Positions 1-12,486 are shown, counted from the stretch's first letter. The stretch: 64,000 bases of DNA from Orobanche coerulescens (GCA_033398695.1 CM065816.1:131599358-131663357); one strand, 5' to 3'. Notes: generated from the sequence alone by a model not told the origin. Program-made: numbers and translations.

Positions 1-2362
1 ACCTGATTCAATAAGAGCGGATCCTGTGTTGGCTCAGAAATACGAAGCTTTACTTGTTCTTCTAGCAGGATTTGCTCCTAACACTGTTGCAATTGGTTGA
101 GGGCCTGCTTGAAGATGGTAGGCAGAATACGGAAGGCTTCTTACACTTTTGAAACTTCATGCCTCATACCAGTCATTTCTTCAACGGCTGACTGATGTAA
201 CCAATCAATCTCATTTTCAACAATATGCAGGGCATTAACGGCATCCTGCAGGAAAATGGTTTGGCAGACAAGAGCATGCAATTGCTCTTTCTTCTCGATG
301 GTCCGGGGAGAGTCGGGATGGGCAAAATCTTCAACTCCATTCAACTGTCTCAAGTTCACATTGGGACATCAATCTAGTTGGACATTCTCAGGTATTATAC
401 TGCCGTCGGATTCCAGTACAATTGAAGGCGCAGGAGCATCCGATGCGGGCTCGGCAATAGGGGTTGCTGTATCCTCCTGTTCTGGAATGGGTTCTGTAGA
501 CATGGATACAGGAGGGACTAATTCCCCCTGCTGTCTCTCAGCGTCCGCCTGCTCTGGCAGAGGTACTGAATCCTCGCGCGGGATGACGCGGGTCTAGTCG
601 TCGGTGGCTATAGGCTCGGGTGCCTGTTCAGTGGTTGGTTGTTCCTCCGCAATAGGAGGGACCGAATCCTCACTGTTGGGAACATTATTTTGGCTTGAGG
701 TCCCTTGATCTGGTTGGTTTTCCTCACGACTCATTCTCAGACCTGCCTGGAGGGCATCGTCATCGTCGTCCGAGTCATGATCGGATTTAGGACTGTGTGG
801 AGTTGAGCCAAAGGATTTTGCTTTTCCTTTCCTGTGGGCATCTGCTTTGTCCATCAGGTGGCTTGTGATCAACTCTTTACAGCACAGTTGTCCCATTGGA
901 TCAGGATTTCAAGATCTTGAGAGTCCGTCACTTCCAAAACAAACCTTTCTTCTTCGCACCATTCGCTCCAGTTGTACAAAGTGTTGTACGGAGAAAGCCT
1001 GTAGGTTTTCCACTGGACAAAGCATTCATATGCCTGCTCAAATTGCATAGAAATCAATGTTTTGTTTATTATGTCATCTTGGGAAGGGCTGCGTATAGCA
1101 CTTGGGTCCACTGTATGCACGGGTTCCTCGACAGGCATGGGTTCCTGTGTTGGAGCTAGATCCCGAACAGGGGTTGGTACCCTGAGGGGAGAAGGATCCT
1201 GAACGGGTGTGGAATCCCAAATAGGATATGTGGCTATTGGCTCCAAAGAGGCAGCCGACTCGCCAGAATCTTTTAAATTGGCAGACGTCTGTGTATTCGT
1301 CGTAGCCGCCAAAGGCTCGGGATCTACTGTCGCGACAGTAGCAGTCATCTCTTCTGCAGGGGTTGCGCCCTAGGAGCTCGATACAGAGGGTTGGGCCACT
1401 TTATTTGTTTTCGAAAGTCCTTAGATTCTCTTTCGGCTTCTCACCAGCAATGGGAGTTTTGCTGTGATATCTCTTCCTTTTCCTTGAAGTCTCCTCGCTC
1501 TGGGACTTCCAACACACATCCCTCAGATCGGCAGAAAGGGGCAAAGTTCGAACAAAAGGTCTGTTCGTAATCAGGGGTTCATTGTTAAAAACAGAGGGCC
1601 TGATGCTTCCAATGTATATCCGAGAGTTGATCTTCTTTGCTTCTTTGGCTTGCGGAACACCGCATTTTGTCAGAATGTAATTCAAAAACAAACTAAAGGA
1701 CTTCTTTTGAGAGGCATGTTTGGATACTTTTTCCTGCTGCCTCTTGAGAATAATTTGGCACCAGTTGACCTTTTCACAGGTCATGATGGCGAGCATCATT
1801 CTGAATCTCAAATTGGTGCACATATCGAATGCACCTGTTCTATTTTCAATGACACGACAGCAAAAATCGTGTAAATAAACAAAAGGTAGATAAAAATGTT
1901 TCTTGTGGCAATAAGTGTGAACCGTTTCAACCGATGCTGAACTGGTGAATAAGCCATAGTATCTGGTTAGGATTTCTTGGGACCCAAAGGTCTTAAGATC
2001 TTCCATGGTAAGGCTATCAGCAGGTAGCCTGAAAATATTCTGAAGCAGTTCTTGGTCAACACGCCACTCCGCGAATGACATAAGTGATGTCAGCAACATT
2101 TCCTCCCTGTGCAAGAGAAAAGAAATGGACATCAGCATTGAGGTAAAATTCCTCAACCATTTGAGCATCGAAACGCTCAACAGTGTGAATTCCAAGGCGA
2201 TAGAGGCCTTGTTGACGAATCCTCGTAATGACATACTCCATCGATTCGACGTCATCACCTTCAGAATGAACACATTCAATGACTACAGATCTGGTAAAGA
2301 TCTGTCCGTCAATAATGTTGGAGGTCTTCTTGAGAGAGAGAGGAGGTATGTGAAGATGCCAT
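1..2362 (-). pseudogene. Env-like third ORF of copia-A, broken and partial
   Basis: A likely start codon lies at 2362-2360 (protein beginning MASSH), followed by a reading frame that shifts several times. Long open pieces lie at 2421-2056, 2279-1401, 1348-869, 896-594 and 359-141. Beyond the stop at 141 the same frame continues to the window edge with one further stop. The part around 2300-1600 resembles plant retrotransposon-associated hypothetical proteins that begin with a short Ser-rich leader and contain an FY-x-NA motif; I recall these from Lamiales genomes, from memory only. The downstream part (1350-600) is acidic, Pro/Glu/Ser-rich and low in complexity. Position after pol matches the env-like ORF of Sireviruses. 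I see no convincing signal peptide or membrane segment, so an envelope function is not supported. Confidence 0.55.
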
Positions 2363-3089
2363 TGTTGTTTCTCAAAGAAAAGTGAGGAAGATTCAAAGAA
2401 AAATGCAGTTAAAAGAAACAAGACTTGTAGGATGTATGCTCAAAGACTCGTTGAATATGCAGAAAGCGTAAAGAGTCTGGAGAGGCATTAACAGTCCTTT
2501 TATAGTGGGCAGTGGTGAAGGGTTTCCAGATAATGAACGGTTAGATTTAAGGGATAGGAACCGTTGTTTAAAATGGACGATCAGGATGGACTGAGTGTAA
2601 CGGGTACATCTTATCCATCCAATTTTAAAATGAGAGCGGGTCCCACATCTGATGTATCAATTTCCCTTATTGCCCGAAATTGGTCATGTGAAATAATAAA
2701 ATAATTTGAAATATCGTGGCTTTTGAGATACCAATGTCTAGATGTCATGTAAAAGCATTTAATGCAAAAGAATTTTAAATAATAACAGGGCACATGGACT
2801 AAAAATAGTTTTAAAATAAATGACATATTAATTGATTTCCCATAGTGTGTGCTGTATCCGCGAAAATACAGCGTTCCCCCTTAAAAGGTACATACGGGTT
2901 TCAGTTCCATACAACAACTTTCGGATTGCCGTTGTATTCATGGGTCATACTGTATTCCCCCTTAATTATTGCACACGTCAGCTGTAGGATAATTTATGCC
3001 TCTTTGTTCCTACAGTGCTGTTCTGATAGTCTGAGTGTACATATAATTATCGTTGGATATTGTATTCTTGGGTGTTACAGCATTCCCCC
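2363..3089 (-). other. Non-coding spacer of copia-A with three polypurine tracts
   Basis: This stretch separates RNase H from the third ORF. On the minus strand it contains three near-identical purine tracts with core AGGGGGAA, at about 3091-3083, 2963-2955 and 2884-2874. Each is followed within a few bases by a GCTGTA- or ACAGTA-like word. Sireviruses are known for several polypurine tracts near the 3' end. No ORF here looks real. Confidence 0.7.
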
Positions 3090-5150
3090 TCAATTGTTGA
3101 GTAAAACCATTAAAAACTTACAGGGAGTCAGGCTGTAGAAATCCCAATTCATGTCGAAGCATGCAGACGTGTCGAGAGGTTTGGTAAAGATGTCGGCTAA
3201 CTGGATATCTGTATGAATTTTTTCCAGCCGAACATCTTTGTTCTCATTATGATTTCTGATGAAGTGATGATTCATGTGAATGTGCTTCGTACGCGAGTGC
3301 AATACAGGGTTGTGCGTTAATGCAATTGCACTCGTGCTATCGCACATTATCGGCATTTCTTTGACTTCAATTCCATAGTCTGACAGCTGTTGTTGCATCC
3401 AAAGGATCTGCATACAACAACTACCAGCAGCATAGTATTCTGATTCAGCTGTTGAAAGCGAGTTTGCCAATTGTTTCTTGCTAAACCAAGACACAAGTCT
3501 AGGTCCAAGAAAGCGACAAGTTCCGCTTGTACTCTTCATATCTAGCTTGCAACCTACAAGATCCGAGTCGCTGTAGCCAATTAAATCGAATCCGCCTTCT
3601 TTAGGATACACAGTCCTACATCGACTGTTCCTTTGACGTATTTCAGGATTCATTTGGCTGTTGTGAAGTGTGATTTTTTAGGTGCTACTTGATATCGCGC
3701 ACACAATCCTACAACAAACTGGATATCGGGCCTGCTAGCTGTTAGGTACAGGAGTGAGCCAATAATCTTCCTGTAGAGTGATTAATCAACCGGCTTTCCA
3801 ACTTCATCAGCACTAATTTGCACGGAAGTACTCATGGGGGTTGACGATGATTTGGAAGTATTCATTCCAAACTTGTTGAGAAGTTCCTTGCTGTATTTTT
3901 CCTGGTTGATGAATAACCCTGTAGGCAACTGCTTTACCTGCAATCCTAGGAAATAACTAAGTTCTCCCATCATACTCATTTCAAATTTACTTTGCATGAG
4001 ATGAGAGAACCTTTGACACAAAGCAAGGTTAGTTGAACCAAATATTATATCGTCAACATATATTTGAACCATTAGGAGGTCATCACCTTCCTGTATTTTG
4101 AATAAGGTCTTGTCCACAGCACCTTTCTCGAATCTATTATCGGTTAGATACTGGGACAGAGTCTCATACCATGCTCTAGGGGCTTGCTTAAGTCCATACA
4201 GTGCTTTCCGTATCCTGTATATGAGGTCTCCGCCTTCTGGATTGACAAACCCTCGTGGTTCTTCAACACATACTTCTTCGGAAAGGTCTCCATTTAGGAA
4301 TGCACTTTGACGTCCATTTGATATACAATGAAGCTCTTATGGGCGGCACAGGCTAGAAATATCCTAATGGATTCTAGTCTGGCTACATGGGCAAATGTTT
4401 CATCGTAGTCTATGCCTTCTTCCTGTCTGTAGCCTTGGGAGACTAGTCGGGATTTATTTATGATAATGAATCCATTTCTATCCTTCTTGTTTCTAAATAC
4501 CCATTTGGTTCCAATTACAGATTGATGCGTAGGTCTGGGTACAAGATACCATACATTGTTTCTTTCAAAACCGTTAAGCTCTTCTTCTATAGATGAAATC
4601 CAATGTGAATTGTTGAGAGCTTCTTTGGTAGAAACAGGTTCGGATTGGGCTAAGAATACAACAATAGTGCACGAGTTAAGTCTTCTAAGTTCAGATTGAG
4701 ATTTCCATTAAGGGAATGGAGATATCTCAGACTCGGGTTCTTCTTGCGCACATAGTACATTTCCTTGTGTACTCTGTATTCTCCTACGGGTAGATACTCC
4801 AGCATCAATGTTTCCTATGATCAATTCCTGTGGGTGATCTCTCAACCATATTTTGTCGGGTTCTAATTCGGGGTCCCGTACTATATCTTGAGTTGCTGTA
4901 GTTTCAGCTTCAGCTTGTACAACATCGACTTCATCTACTTCAGTTCTTACAGCGGGGTTGATTTCTAAGTCAACGACAGGTTCTATAGGAGTTGGTGGAT
5001 CAATGATGGAAAGTTGTTGGATGTTCTAAGTAAGGTCTTCTACTCATGTAGGATCATGGTGAGGTTCATCGAACACTACATGAACTGATTCCTCAATTGT
5101 CAACTTCCTTTTATTAAAGATCTTGTAAGCTTTGTTGACATAGGAATATC
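3090..5150 (-). pseudogene. copia-A reverse transcriptase and RNase H (broken)
   Basis: The C-terminal half of the copia polyprotein. After a frameshift near 5151 the capsid-proximal linker and RT can be followed: a GTKWVFRNK block (about 4520-4480), a QMDVK block near 4320, and the catalytic YVDDIIFGS motif (about 4060-4035) inside the open piece 4117-3782. RNase H is the open piece 3653-3090, containing YSDSDLVGCK, STAESEY and the ADIFTKPL tail usual for copia elements. Frames change near 4300, 4120 and 3780. The end at 3090 is immediately next to the first polypurine tract. Confidence 0.85.
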
Positions 5151-7080
5151 CTACAAATATCCCTTCTCATCCAAGGTTCTAAGTTGATCCTTACCGTTGT
5201 TCAAAATGTAACACCTGCATCCAAATATGTGAAAGTATGAAACTAGTGGAGTTTTGTTGTTCCATACCTCGTAAGCTGTTTTGTTGTGGTGCTTGTTGAT
5301 GATACAATGGTTTTGTGTATAACACGTTGTATTGGTGTCTTCGCCCCAGAAACGCTGTGGCAACTTGCTTGCGGCAATCATTGCCCTTGTTGCTTCTTTT
5401 AGCGTCCTGTTCTTTCGCTCGACAACACTATTTTGTTGAGGTGTATGGGCAGCTGAGTATTCGTGCTGTATCCCATTTTCCGAACAGTATTGCTCTATAA
5501 AGTGGTTAGTGAATTATGTACCTCTATCGGAACGAATGGACACGATACTCAACCCTTTCTCATTCTGAATCTTTCTCAGGTGCTCGGGCAACTTTGATGT
5601 TGTTTCCTTCTTCTTGCTTAGGAAGATTGTCCAAGCATACCTGGAAAAGTCATCAACAATAACGAGACAGTATTTCTTACCTCCCAAACTTACCGGGTCT
5701 ACAGGACCGTATAGATCCATATGTAGCATTTCTAAAACTCTGTGAGTGGAAAGGTAGGATTTGCTCTTCAGGGTGGTCTTGATTTGCTTGCCTTTCTGAT
5801 AGGGTCCACAAACGCTGTCTTTTTGGAATGATACATTTGGCAATCCTCTAACAATTCCCTATCTGGAGAGCTTGTTGATTCTCTTGAAGTTGACGTGAGA
5901 CATCCTATTGTGCCATAGACAACTTATATCTGCAGTGCCTTTGGCAACAAAACAAGGAATTGTGGAGCACATAGGCATCCAGTCAGCAATACACATATTA
6001 CCTGATCTGCTTCCTGTGAGCACAACTTCTTTGGTCAGGATGTTCTTGACTCTACAGTGATCTATATAAAATTTCACCGAGAACTGTTTGTCACAGAACT
6101 GGCTAATACTAAGTAGATTATACTGTAAGCCTTCAACATAAGCTACATCGGTGACTTTGAATTTTCCTACAAGTAGGGTTCCCTTCCCTTTTGTTCTTCC
6201 TTTAGATTTATCACCGAAGCGCACTTTTGGACCGCAACCTTCTACGTAATCTGACAACTTGATTTTGTCTCCTATCATGTGCCGAGAATATCCGCTGTCG
6301 AAGTACCAGATGTCCTTCTCTGTAATGTCATGTATGCAAACAAATTAGGTAGATTTAGGTCCCCTTTGATTGTTGGGTCCATGGATGTTAGTGCCTTTAG
6401 GTACCCAGATTTTCCTAACAACAATAGGTTTACTGTATGATGGTTTAGGTCCTTAGTTGCTATGTCTACGTTGGACAGGTACGTAGTCGCTATAACCATG
6501 ATAATTATTATGCATGTAAAATTCAGGGTTATTCTTAGTCCAGTACGACTGCCGTCTTGGAGGTGGAGCCATTTTCTTCAGCCTTAAAACTTGCCTTCTG
6601 GGTCTCCAGTTGGATTCCCAAAGCTGTTGCTGATACTGTGAGGATACATGCTTTCGCGAGGGATAACGAGGCTCCTGTATCCAATACCAAGGCGTGCTAT
6701 ACTGAAAGTACTGCCGTGCGGGCCTTTGATATTTGGATACAGCCTTCTTTCTGAACGGCTGTTGGTGCTGTTGATATGCTCGGGGAGCATGCTGGTGGGT
6801 ATGCCTTACAGGTCTGAATGGCTGGTGATTCCGATGTCTGTAATATGACTGTGGTCGAGGAATGGCAGCTTTTGCTGTTCGCAGTGCAACAGGTTCCTTC
6901 ACAGGACTTGGAATTTCTTTCGATATGGAAATGGGTTCCACACCCATGATGAATACGGTACTAGTTTTCCCTTTATTGAAAAATGAGCTATATCCTAAGC
7001 CACTTTTATCATGAGCATGTTGCCCAGTGCTTAGAATTTCTTCCATTCTTTTAGAGGATTTCTCGAAAGATTTCAGAATG
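5151..7080 (-). pseudogene. copia-A protease and integrase (broken)
   Basis: Same reading frame as gag. A basic His/Arg/Tyr-rich linker (7046-6453) precedes a GTNIHGPN motif common in Sireviruses and the protease signature WYFDSG (about 6300). The GAG-pre-integrase zinc region CLWHNRMSHV lies near 5920. The integrase core shows its first acidic residue in HMDLYGP (about 5720), the second in RSDRGT (5520) and the Glu in QQNSVVERKNRTL (about 5430). In-frame stops occur at 6453, about 6342, 5859, 5514 and 5151. Several fit C-to-T or G-to-A changes of Gln or Trp codons. Confidence 0.85.
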
Positions 7081-8633
7081 GTCTCAAGTTATCCTTCTCG
7101 TTTTTCGAGAGTTTTTACTTTGGATTGAAGCAGAACAAAATCATTTTTCTTGCTTTCACTATGAGATTTAGTCTCACTTAGTTCAAAAGCAAGTTGATGA
7201 TTGCTCTCCATGAGTTTTTCATGATCGACTTTGCTGTTTTCACAATCAACAGACATATTTTCATAGTTTATTTTCAGCAAGTCGTTTTCTTCTTTCAGCT
7301 CTAGGTTAGAAAGTTAGAGATGCATATTTTCATTTCTCAATGTCTCGTGGGCCTTTTGAATGTTCTTAAACTCATTCATCATGTTTGCAAAAGTATGAGA
7401 TGCATTGGTAGGAATAGCTGAGGTTGAGCTTACCTCATCATCGCTATATTTATCTTCCGGAATGTCTTTGGCCATAAAGCACATATAGGCTTTATCTTCG
7501 AATTCATCATCAGATGAGTCACTGTCAGTGACTACCTGAAGACATTCTTCGGACTTTGATGGTACGGGGGAGGCTTCCGATTCACCAATCAGGGCCTTGA
7601 GCTTGTTTTTCCAAGCACGTCTTCTTTCATCCTTTTCTTGTTGCTCGGCTTCCGGCCACCTTTGAACTTTGGGATGAGGACATTTATTTGCATAATGTCC
7701 TGGTTTCCTGCAATTATAACACAGGTTAGCGTCACCAGAGGAAGTTTCGGTATTTACCTTGTGAACAAGCTTGGGCCTGTATGGAGTCTTTTCCGACTGC
7801 TTGATAAACTTCTTGAACTTATGCACGAGGAGCGCCATTTCGTCTTGTGACAGGATGTCATCGTCGCTATCAGCATTCTTGTGAATGGGCTTTGATGAGC
7901 TGGGCATGCTGTGTATTTGGTTGGATACAGCGGCTAATGCTGTAGTCCTTGTGGGAGATTCTTCAGCTTTCTATCTCCTGTCTATATCGTACTCAAATGC
8001 TTTGAGGTCAGAAAAGAGATCAAAAGTAGATATTTCATGAAGATTGCACGACAAACGCATAGCTGTGGTCTTAATGTCCCATCAGGCAGGGAGAGAACTG
8101 AAAATTTTTAGGTTCTTCTCCCTTTGGGTATAAATCTTACCTAATGCTTCAAGTTCACCAACAATTCCAGTGAATCTGAGGTCAAGTTCCTCAAGTGTTT
8201 CAGTTGGTTTCATTTCAAAAGATTCGAATTGCTGAGTTAATTTTGAAATCTTGTTTTCTTTTGAGAGCTCAGTTCCCTCACAAATTAACTTGAGTTTATC
8301 CCAGATATCCTTGAATATTTTACAGCTCTTTACCTTTGAGAACATGCCTTTGTCAAGAGTGACAAATAACGCGTTCTTAGCAACATTATCGAGGTTGGCG
8401 CATTTCCGATCATCTGTCATCCATTGATCGCGCTCTTTCTCGAGCATCTCTGAATGAGCTTGGCCTTCAATCCTTGGGGCTGGATTTACCTTCATGATTT
8501 TTATGGGGCCATCATATATAACAAAAATCATCTCTTCGTGCATTGCTGCAAGATGAGCCTCCATCCCAATTCTTCAATCGTCAAATTCATTAATAGAAAA
8601 CATAGGGACTTTATTGATCATTGATGTATCCAT
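7081..8633 (-). pseudogene. copia-A gag (broken)
   Basis: The start codon is at 8633-8631 (MDTSMINKVPMFSINEFDD), then an in-frame TGA at codon 20. Capsid-like sequence follows (8564-8082), then one CCHC knuckle CYNCRKPGHYANKCPH (about 7725-7680) and a long charged coiled-coil-like tail (7460-7090). Further stops lie at 8082, about 7950, 7314 and 7089, all in one frame that continues into protease. The same TGA is present in the related copia-B gag. Confidence 0.85.
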
Positions 8634-8731
8634 ACTAGAATATAGGAAAGAAAAAAATTGTTTTTAAAAAGATAAGTGATTCTTGGATCTGATTCGGTCA
8701 AAAATACGACTGATTCTTTTTAGAATCAACC

Positions 8732-8743
8732 GCTCCGATACCA
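8732..8743 (-). other. Primer binding site of copia-A
   Basis: Minus strand TGGTATCGGAGC, two bases after the LTR end. It is complementary, with one change, to the 3' end of plant initiator methionine tRNA. Confidence 0.9.
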
Positions 8744-8745
8744 CT

Positions 8746-9950
8746 TGTTGGCCACTAAGTATACATAATACAGCTTGGAAAGTGTTTAAGCAATAAGCTG
8801 TACGGTTTTCAAGTTTAGAGTGCATAGCGGAAGACTTGAAAAAATAAGTTGCTGTAAATACAGCAACTCGATATGAAGTGTATACTTAAAAATAATCACT
8901 GTTAATAAAACAGTAAATGCAGAAGGTAAATGACACAGTAATTAAAGTGGTTCGAGGTAAACCCCTCTACGTCCACTGGTCCTCCACACAGGACTGAAAA
9001 TGTTTATTATAAATACTACGTACACAACTACGTATTTATAATCAAACCTCTCAATGTATCATTCACACAGATTGATACAATGATCATAGCTTTCAACCGT
9101 TCACACAGATTGGTTAAAGCATTCACTTGACTAACTTCTTCACACACAGTTCCGAAGCTTTGTATCTTCAATGCAAGTCTGTCACACACAGTTCATGAAA
9201 AGCAAGGCTTTCTCAGTCCACACAGGGCTGATGGGTTTGTTCAATGAAAGAATGATGATTTTAACAACAACTTGACTTTCTTGAGCTTTAGCTGATGATG
9301 TGTTGTTCAAGGTTGAGCACTTGGATATTTCTTCTCTCAGAATATGCAGTATACTTGAAGAAATATGTTTGCTCAGATATATTCATGTAAGCGCTTGTTA
9401 TCGTAGGTGTAAGTTTTTGTGTTGTCTCTGATCTTCAAACTCTTTGGATATATATAGCCTTTGAATAGATCCGTTGAGAGAGATCCGTTCCAACTGGATG
9501 GTTGACTTGTATAGACCAAGATCCGGATTTTGCGTTGTTTAAAGATCTCTGTAGGCTTAGTATTTAAATACTTTATCTTTTCAGTATTTAAATACTTCTT
9601 ATAAAACGGGACTCGTCTTTAGTGAATAACAAAGATTCCTTTTCAAATGGTCTCCAGTCCTGTTTCGATATGTATTGAAGATCTCAATACTTTACAGCTT
9701 GAATGCTGTATCCATTTGTGCTGTAGGCTATAGTGGAGTAGTCGCTGTATGGAATGTTGTTGTATGAAGCGACAACTTCCATACTTGGTGCTTTTAGACT
9801 CTGTTGCTGTATGATGGCATTATGAGAAGTCTTCGATATAGGATTGGAAACTTCTATTAGACTTTCGATACAGCAGCTTGCTGTATGCTGGATTGGCACT
9901 TTATCAAAACACTTTATCAAAACCTCGATGCAGGGATTGTTATCCCAACA
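8746..9950 (-). repeat. 5' LTR of copia-A (1205 bp)
   Basis: Bounded by TGTTGG at 8746 and CCAACA at 9950, a 6-bp terminal inverted repeat. The left side joins the primer site, the right side joins gypsy-1 coding sequence. The transcribed part carries CACACAG words about every 35-80 bp (8985-9225). The U3 side (9693-9885) carries seven GCTGTA/TACAGC words. Fragments of a related LTR occur at 15485 (copia-B). No coding function. Confidence 0.9.
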
Positions 9951-12463
9951 TCGGGGTACTATCAGCTTTGGGTGAAAGAGTCTGATGTTCCGAAAACAGC
10001 TTTTCAGACGAGATACGGACATTATGAGTTTGTGGTTATGCCCTTCGGGTTAACTAACGCGCCGACAGTGTTCATGCAGTTGATGAACAAGGTCTTCATC
10101 AAGTATTTGAATAAGTGTGTCGTCGTCTTCATTGATGATATTCATATTTATTCGAGGAATGAGCAGGAGCATGCACATCATCTGCGTGTGGTGTTAGATA
10201 TTTGAGGACCGAGTGACTCTATGCGAAGTTCTCGAAATGTGAATTCTAGCTGAAGGAAGTGATGTTTCTGGGTCACGTGAATTCAGCCGAGGGGGTCCGT
10301 GTGGATCCGCAGAAGATTGAGGCAGTGCTGGATTAGGCACTGCCTAAGAATGTGAAGGAGGTCCGTAGTTTCTTGGGTTTAGATGGCTACTACCGTAGGT
10401 TCGTTGAGGGGTTCTAGAAACTGGCTCGTCCACTTACACATTTGCTCCAAAAATCAGAGACGTTCATCTGGAATGACGAGAGGCAGTCGAGTTTTGAGGA
10501 GTTGAAGAGGCGTTTGACTTCAGCCCTGATTTTAGCGTGCCGTGTGGCAACGAGGGTTTTGACGTCTATAGCGATGCTTCAGTCAGGGTTTTGGGTGCGT
10601 GTTGATGCAGCACAACAAGAATATCGCGTATGCGTCGAGATAGTTGAGGCTGTACGAGCTCAACTACCCTACTCACAATTTGGAGTTAGCAGCAGTTGTT
10701 TTTGCGCTCAAGATTTGGCGTCACTATATTTTTGGCTCTGCATGCCATATTTTTATCGATCATAAAAGTCTGAAGAACATATTTACTTAGCGGGAGTTGA
10801 ATATGAGGCAGAGGAGGTGGTTGGAGTTGATTAAGGATTATGACCTCGAAATCTTTTATCACCCAGGCAAGGCGAATGTCGTGGCTGACGCCTTGAATCG
10901 GAAACCGACTGCGTTGTGGATGCTTGAGATACTTATGTCTCAATCTGAGCTTCAACGGGATTTGATCGAGTTGAGTGTTGAGATTTTGTTGTCAGGAGCG
11001 GTCGGGCAACTTTGCGCTTTGGAGTTTTCATCGTCGTTGATCGATGAAATTAAACTGAAGCAGTTGGAGGATCCAATGATTACTCAAATCTGAGAGAATG
11101 TTATTAAGGGAAAGTATCCTTGGTTTGTGATTCACGAGGATGGTGTGTTGAGATTCCAGAGTTGGCTTTCTGTACCGAACGACTTGGAATTGAGGTAGAG
11201 TATTTTGCGTGAGGCCCATGCTACGCCTTACTCAGTTCATCCCGGTTCGAGTAAGATGTACAAGGACCTAAGGAGGAACTTTTGGTGGAACGACATGAAG
11301 GAGGAGGTCGCACGGTTTGTAGTGAGATGTTTGACTTGCCAGCAGGTCAAAATCAAGCATCATCAACCGGCCGGGTTATTGCAGTCGCTTCCCGTTTCGG
11401 AATGGAAATGGGAAGATATTTCGATGGACTTCATCATGAGCTTGCCGAGATCGAAGTCTGGTATGAATATAGTTTGGGTGATTGTGGATCATCTGACCAA
11501 GTCAGCACATTTTCTAGGCATCAAGGATACTTGGGGTTTGGAGAGGTTGGCTCGTGTGTTTATTGCGCAGATTGTGAGGCTTCACGGTACTCCGAAGTCT
11601 ATTGTTTCAGATCGGGATGACCGTTTTGTATCGCACTTTTGGCAGGCGGTACATAAGGCATTGGGTACTCGGTTGCCTCTGAGTACTTCTTTTCATCCTC
11701 AGTCGGATGGGCAGTCGGAATGCACTATCCAAACATTTGGATATGTTGCGTGCTTGTGCTCTCGATTAGAGCAGTGATTGGGAGGAGCATTTGTCGTTGA
11801 TCGAGTTCAGGTACAACAATAGTTGGCACACGTCGATCAGGATGGCACCGTATGAGGCGCTTTATGGTCGGCGATGTCGATCGCCGATTTGTTGGAACGA
11901 GGCATCTGATTTGGTTGTAACCGAACCAGATATCGCCATTGAGACGAGGAAGGGTGTAATGGATTCGGGAGAGGATGTTGACTGCTCAGAGTTGATAGAA
12001 ATTCTATGCTGATGTTCATCGTTGACCTTTGGAATTCGAGATGGGAGACCACATTTTGCTAAAGGTGTCGCCGACGAAGGGAGTTTTCCGCTTCGGGAAG
12101 AAGGGAAAGTTGAGTCTGAGATTTATCGGGCCCTTTGATATTCTAGAGAGGGTTGGCGAGTTGGCGTATCATTTGGCGTTGCCTCCAGCTTTGAGTCATG
12201 TTCATAGCATGTTCCATGTTTCCCAGCTAAGGAAATATGTTCCGGATCCTAGTCACGTCATCGACTATGGTGAGATCGATATCGCCGAGGATATTACCTT
12301 CGAGGAGCATCCCTTAAAGATTTTGGAGCGCCGTGAGAAGCGACTGAGGCATAAGACCATTCCTTTAGTCAAGGTGCAGTGGTTGAGGCATGGTGTCGAG
12401 GAGGCAACTTGGGTAAGTGAGCATAACATGCGTGCTAGGTACCCCGAGTTGTTTGTTTCTTAA
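9951..12463 (+). pseudogene. gypsy-1 polyprotein: RT, RNase H, integrase, chromodomain (broken)
   Basis: Begins at the SGYYQL codons of RT, followed by [17 protein letters not shown] and the catalytic FIDDI (about 10130). RNase H follows near 10550-10890 ([21 protein letters not shown]), here with frameshifts and a stop at 10790. The integrase zinc finger (HPGSSKMY..CLTCQQVK) lies at 11237-11350. The catalytic acids are in DISMDF (11420), VSDRDD (11612) and QSECTIQT (11713). The C-terminal end is a Tekay-type chromodomain (12330-12460: LRHKTIPLVKVQW, EEATW). Numerous stops (10204, 10335, 11093, 11196, 11775, 12010 among them) make it non-functional. Confidence 0.9.
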
Positions 12464-12486
12464 GTTTCGGGACGAAACTTGTTTTT

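Larger units (their letters stand above)
1..9950 (-). mobile_element. Sirevirus-like Ty1/copia retrotransposon (copia-A), 3' end outside window
   Basis: Read on the minus strand the order is 5' LTR (9950-8746), primer site, gag, protease, integrase, reverse transcriptase, RNase H, three polypurine tracts and an env-like third ORF that runs off the left edge. This order, the long gag with one CCHC knuckle and the initiator-Met primer site are typical of Sireviruses. Its 5' LTR abuts gypsy reverse transcriptase codons at 9951, so it is inserted in gypsy-1; the other side of the insertion and the 3' LTR lie left of the window. All ORFs carry stops, so it is not autonomous. Confidence 0.9.

Noticed and set aside
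1..2362. Host gene downstream of the retrotransposon
   Set aside because: Same strand, directly after polypurine tracts, no introns, and the matching 3' LTR is still missing. An env-like ORF inside the element fits better.
8732..8743. tRNA gene fragment
   Set aside because: Only the 12 bases complementary to the tRNA 3' end are present, next to an LTR; it is a primer site. The same holds for 15471, 23374, 33744, 55603 and 60678.
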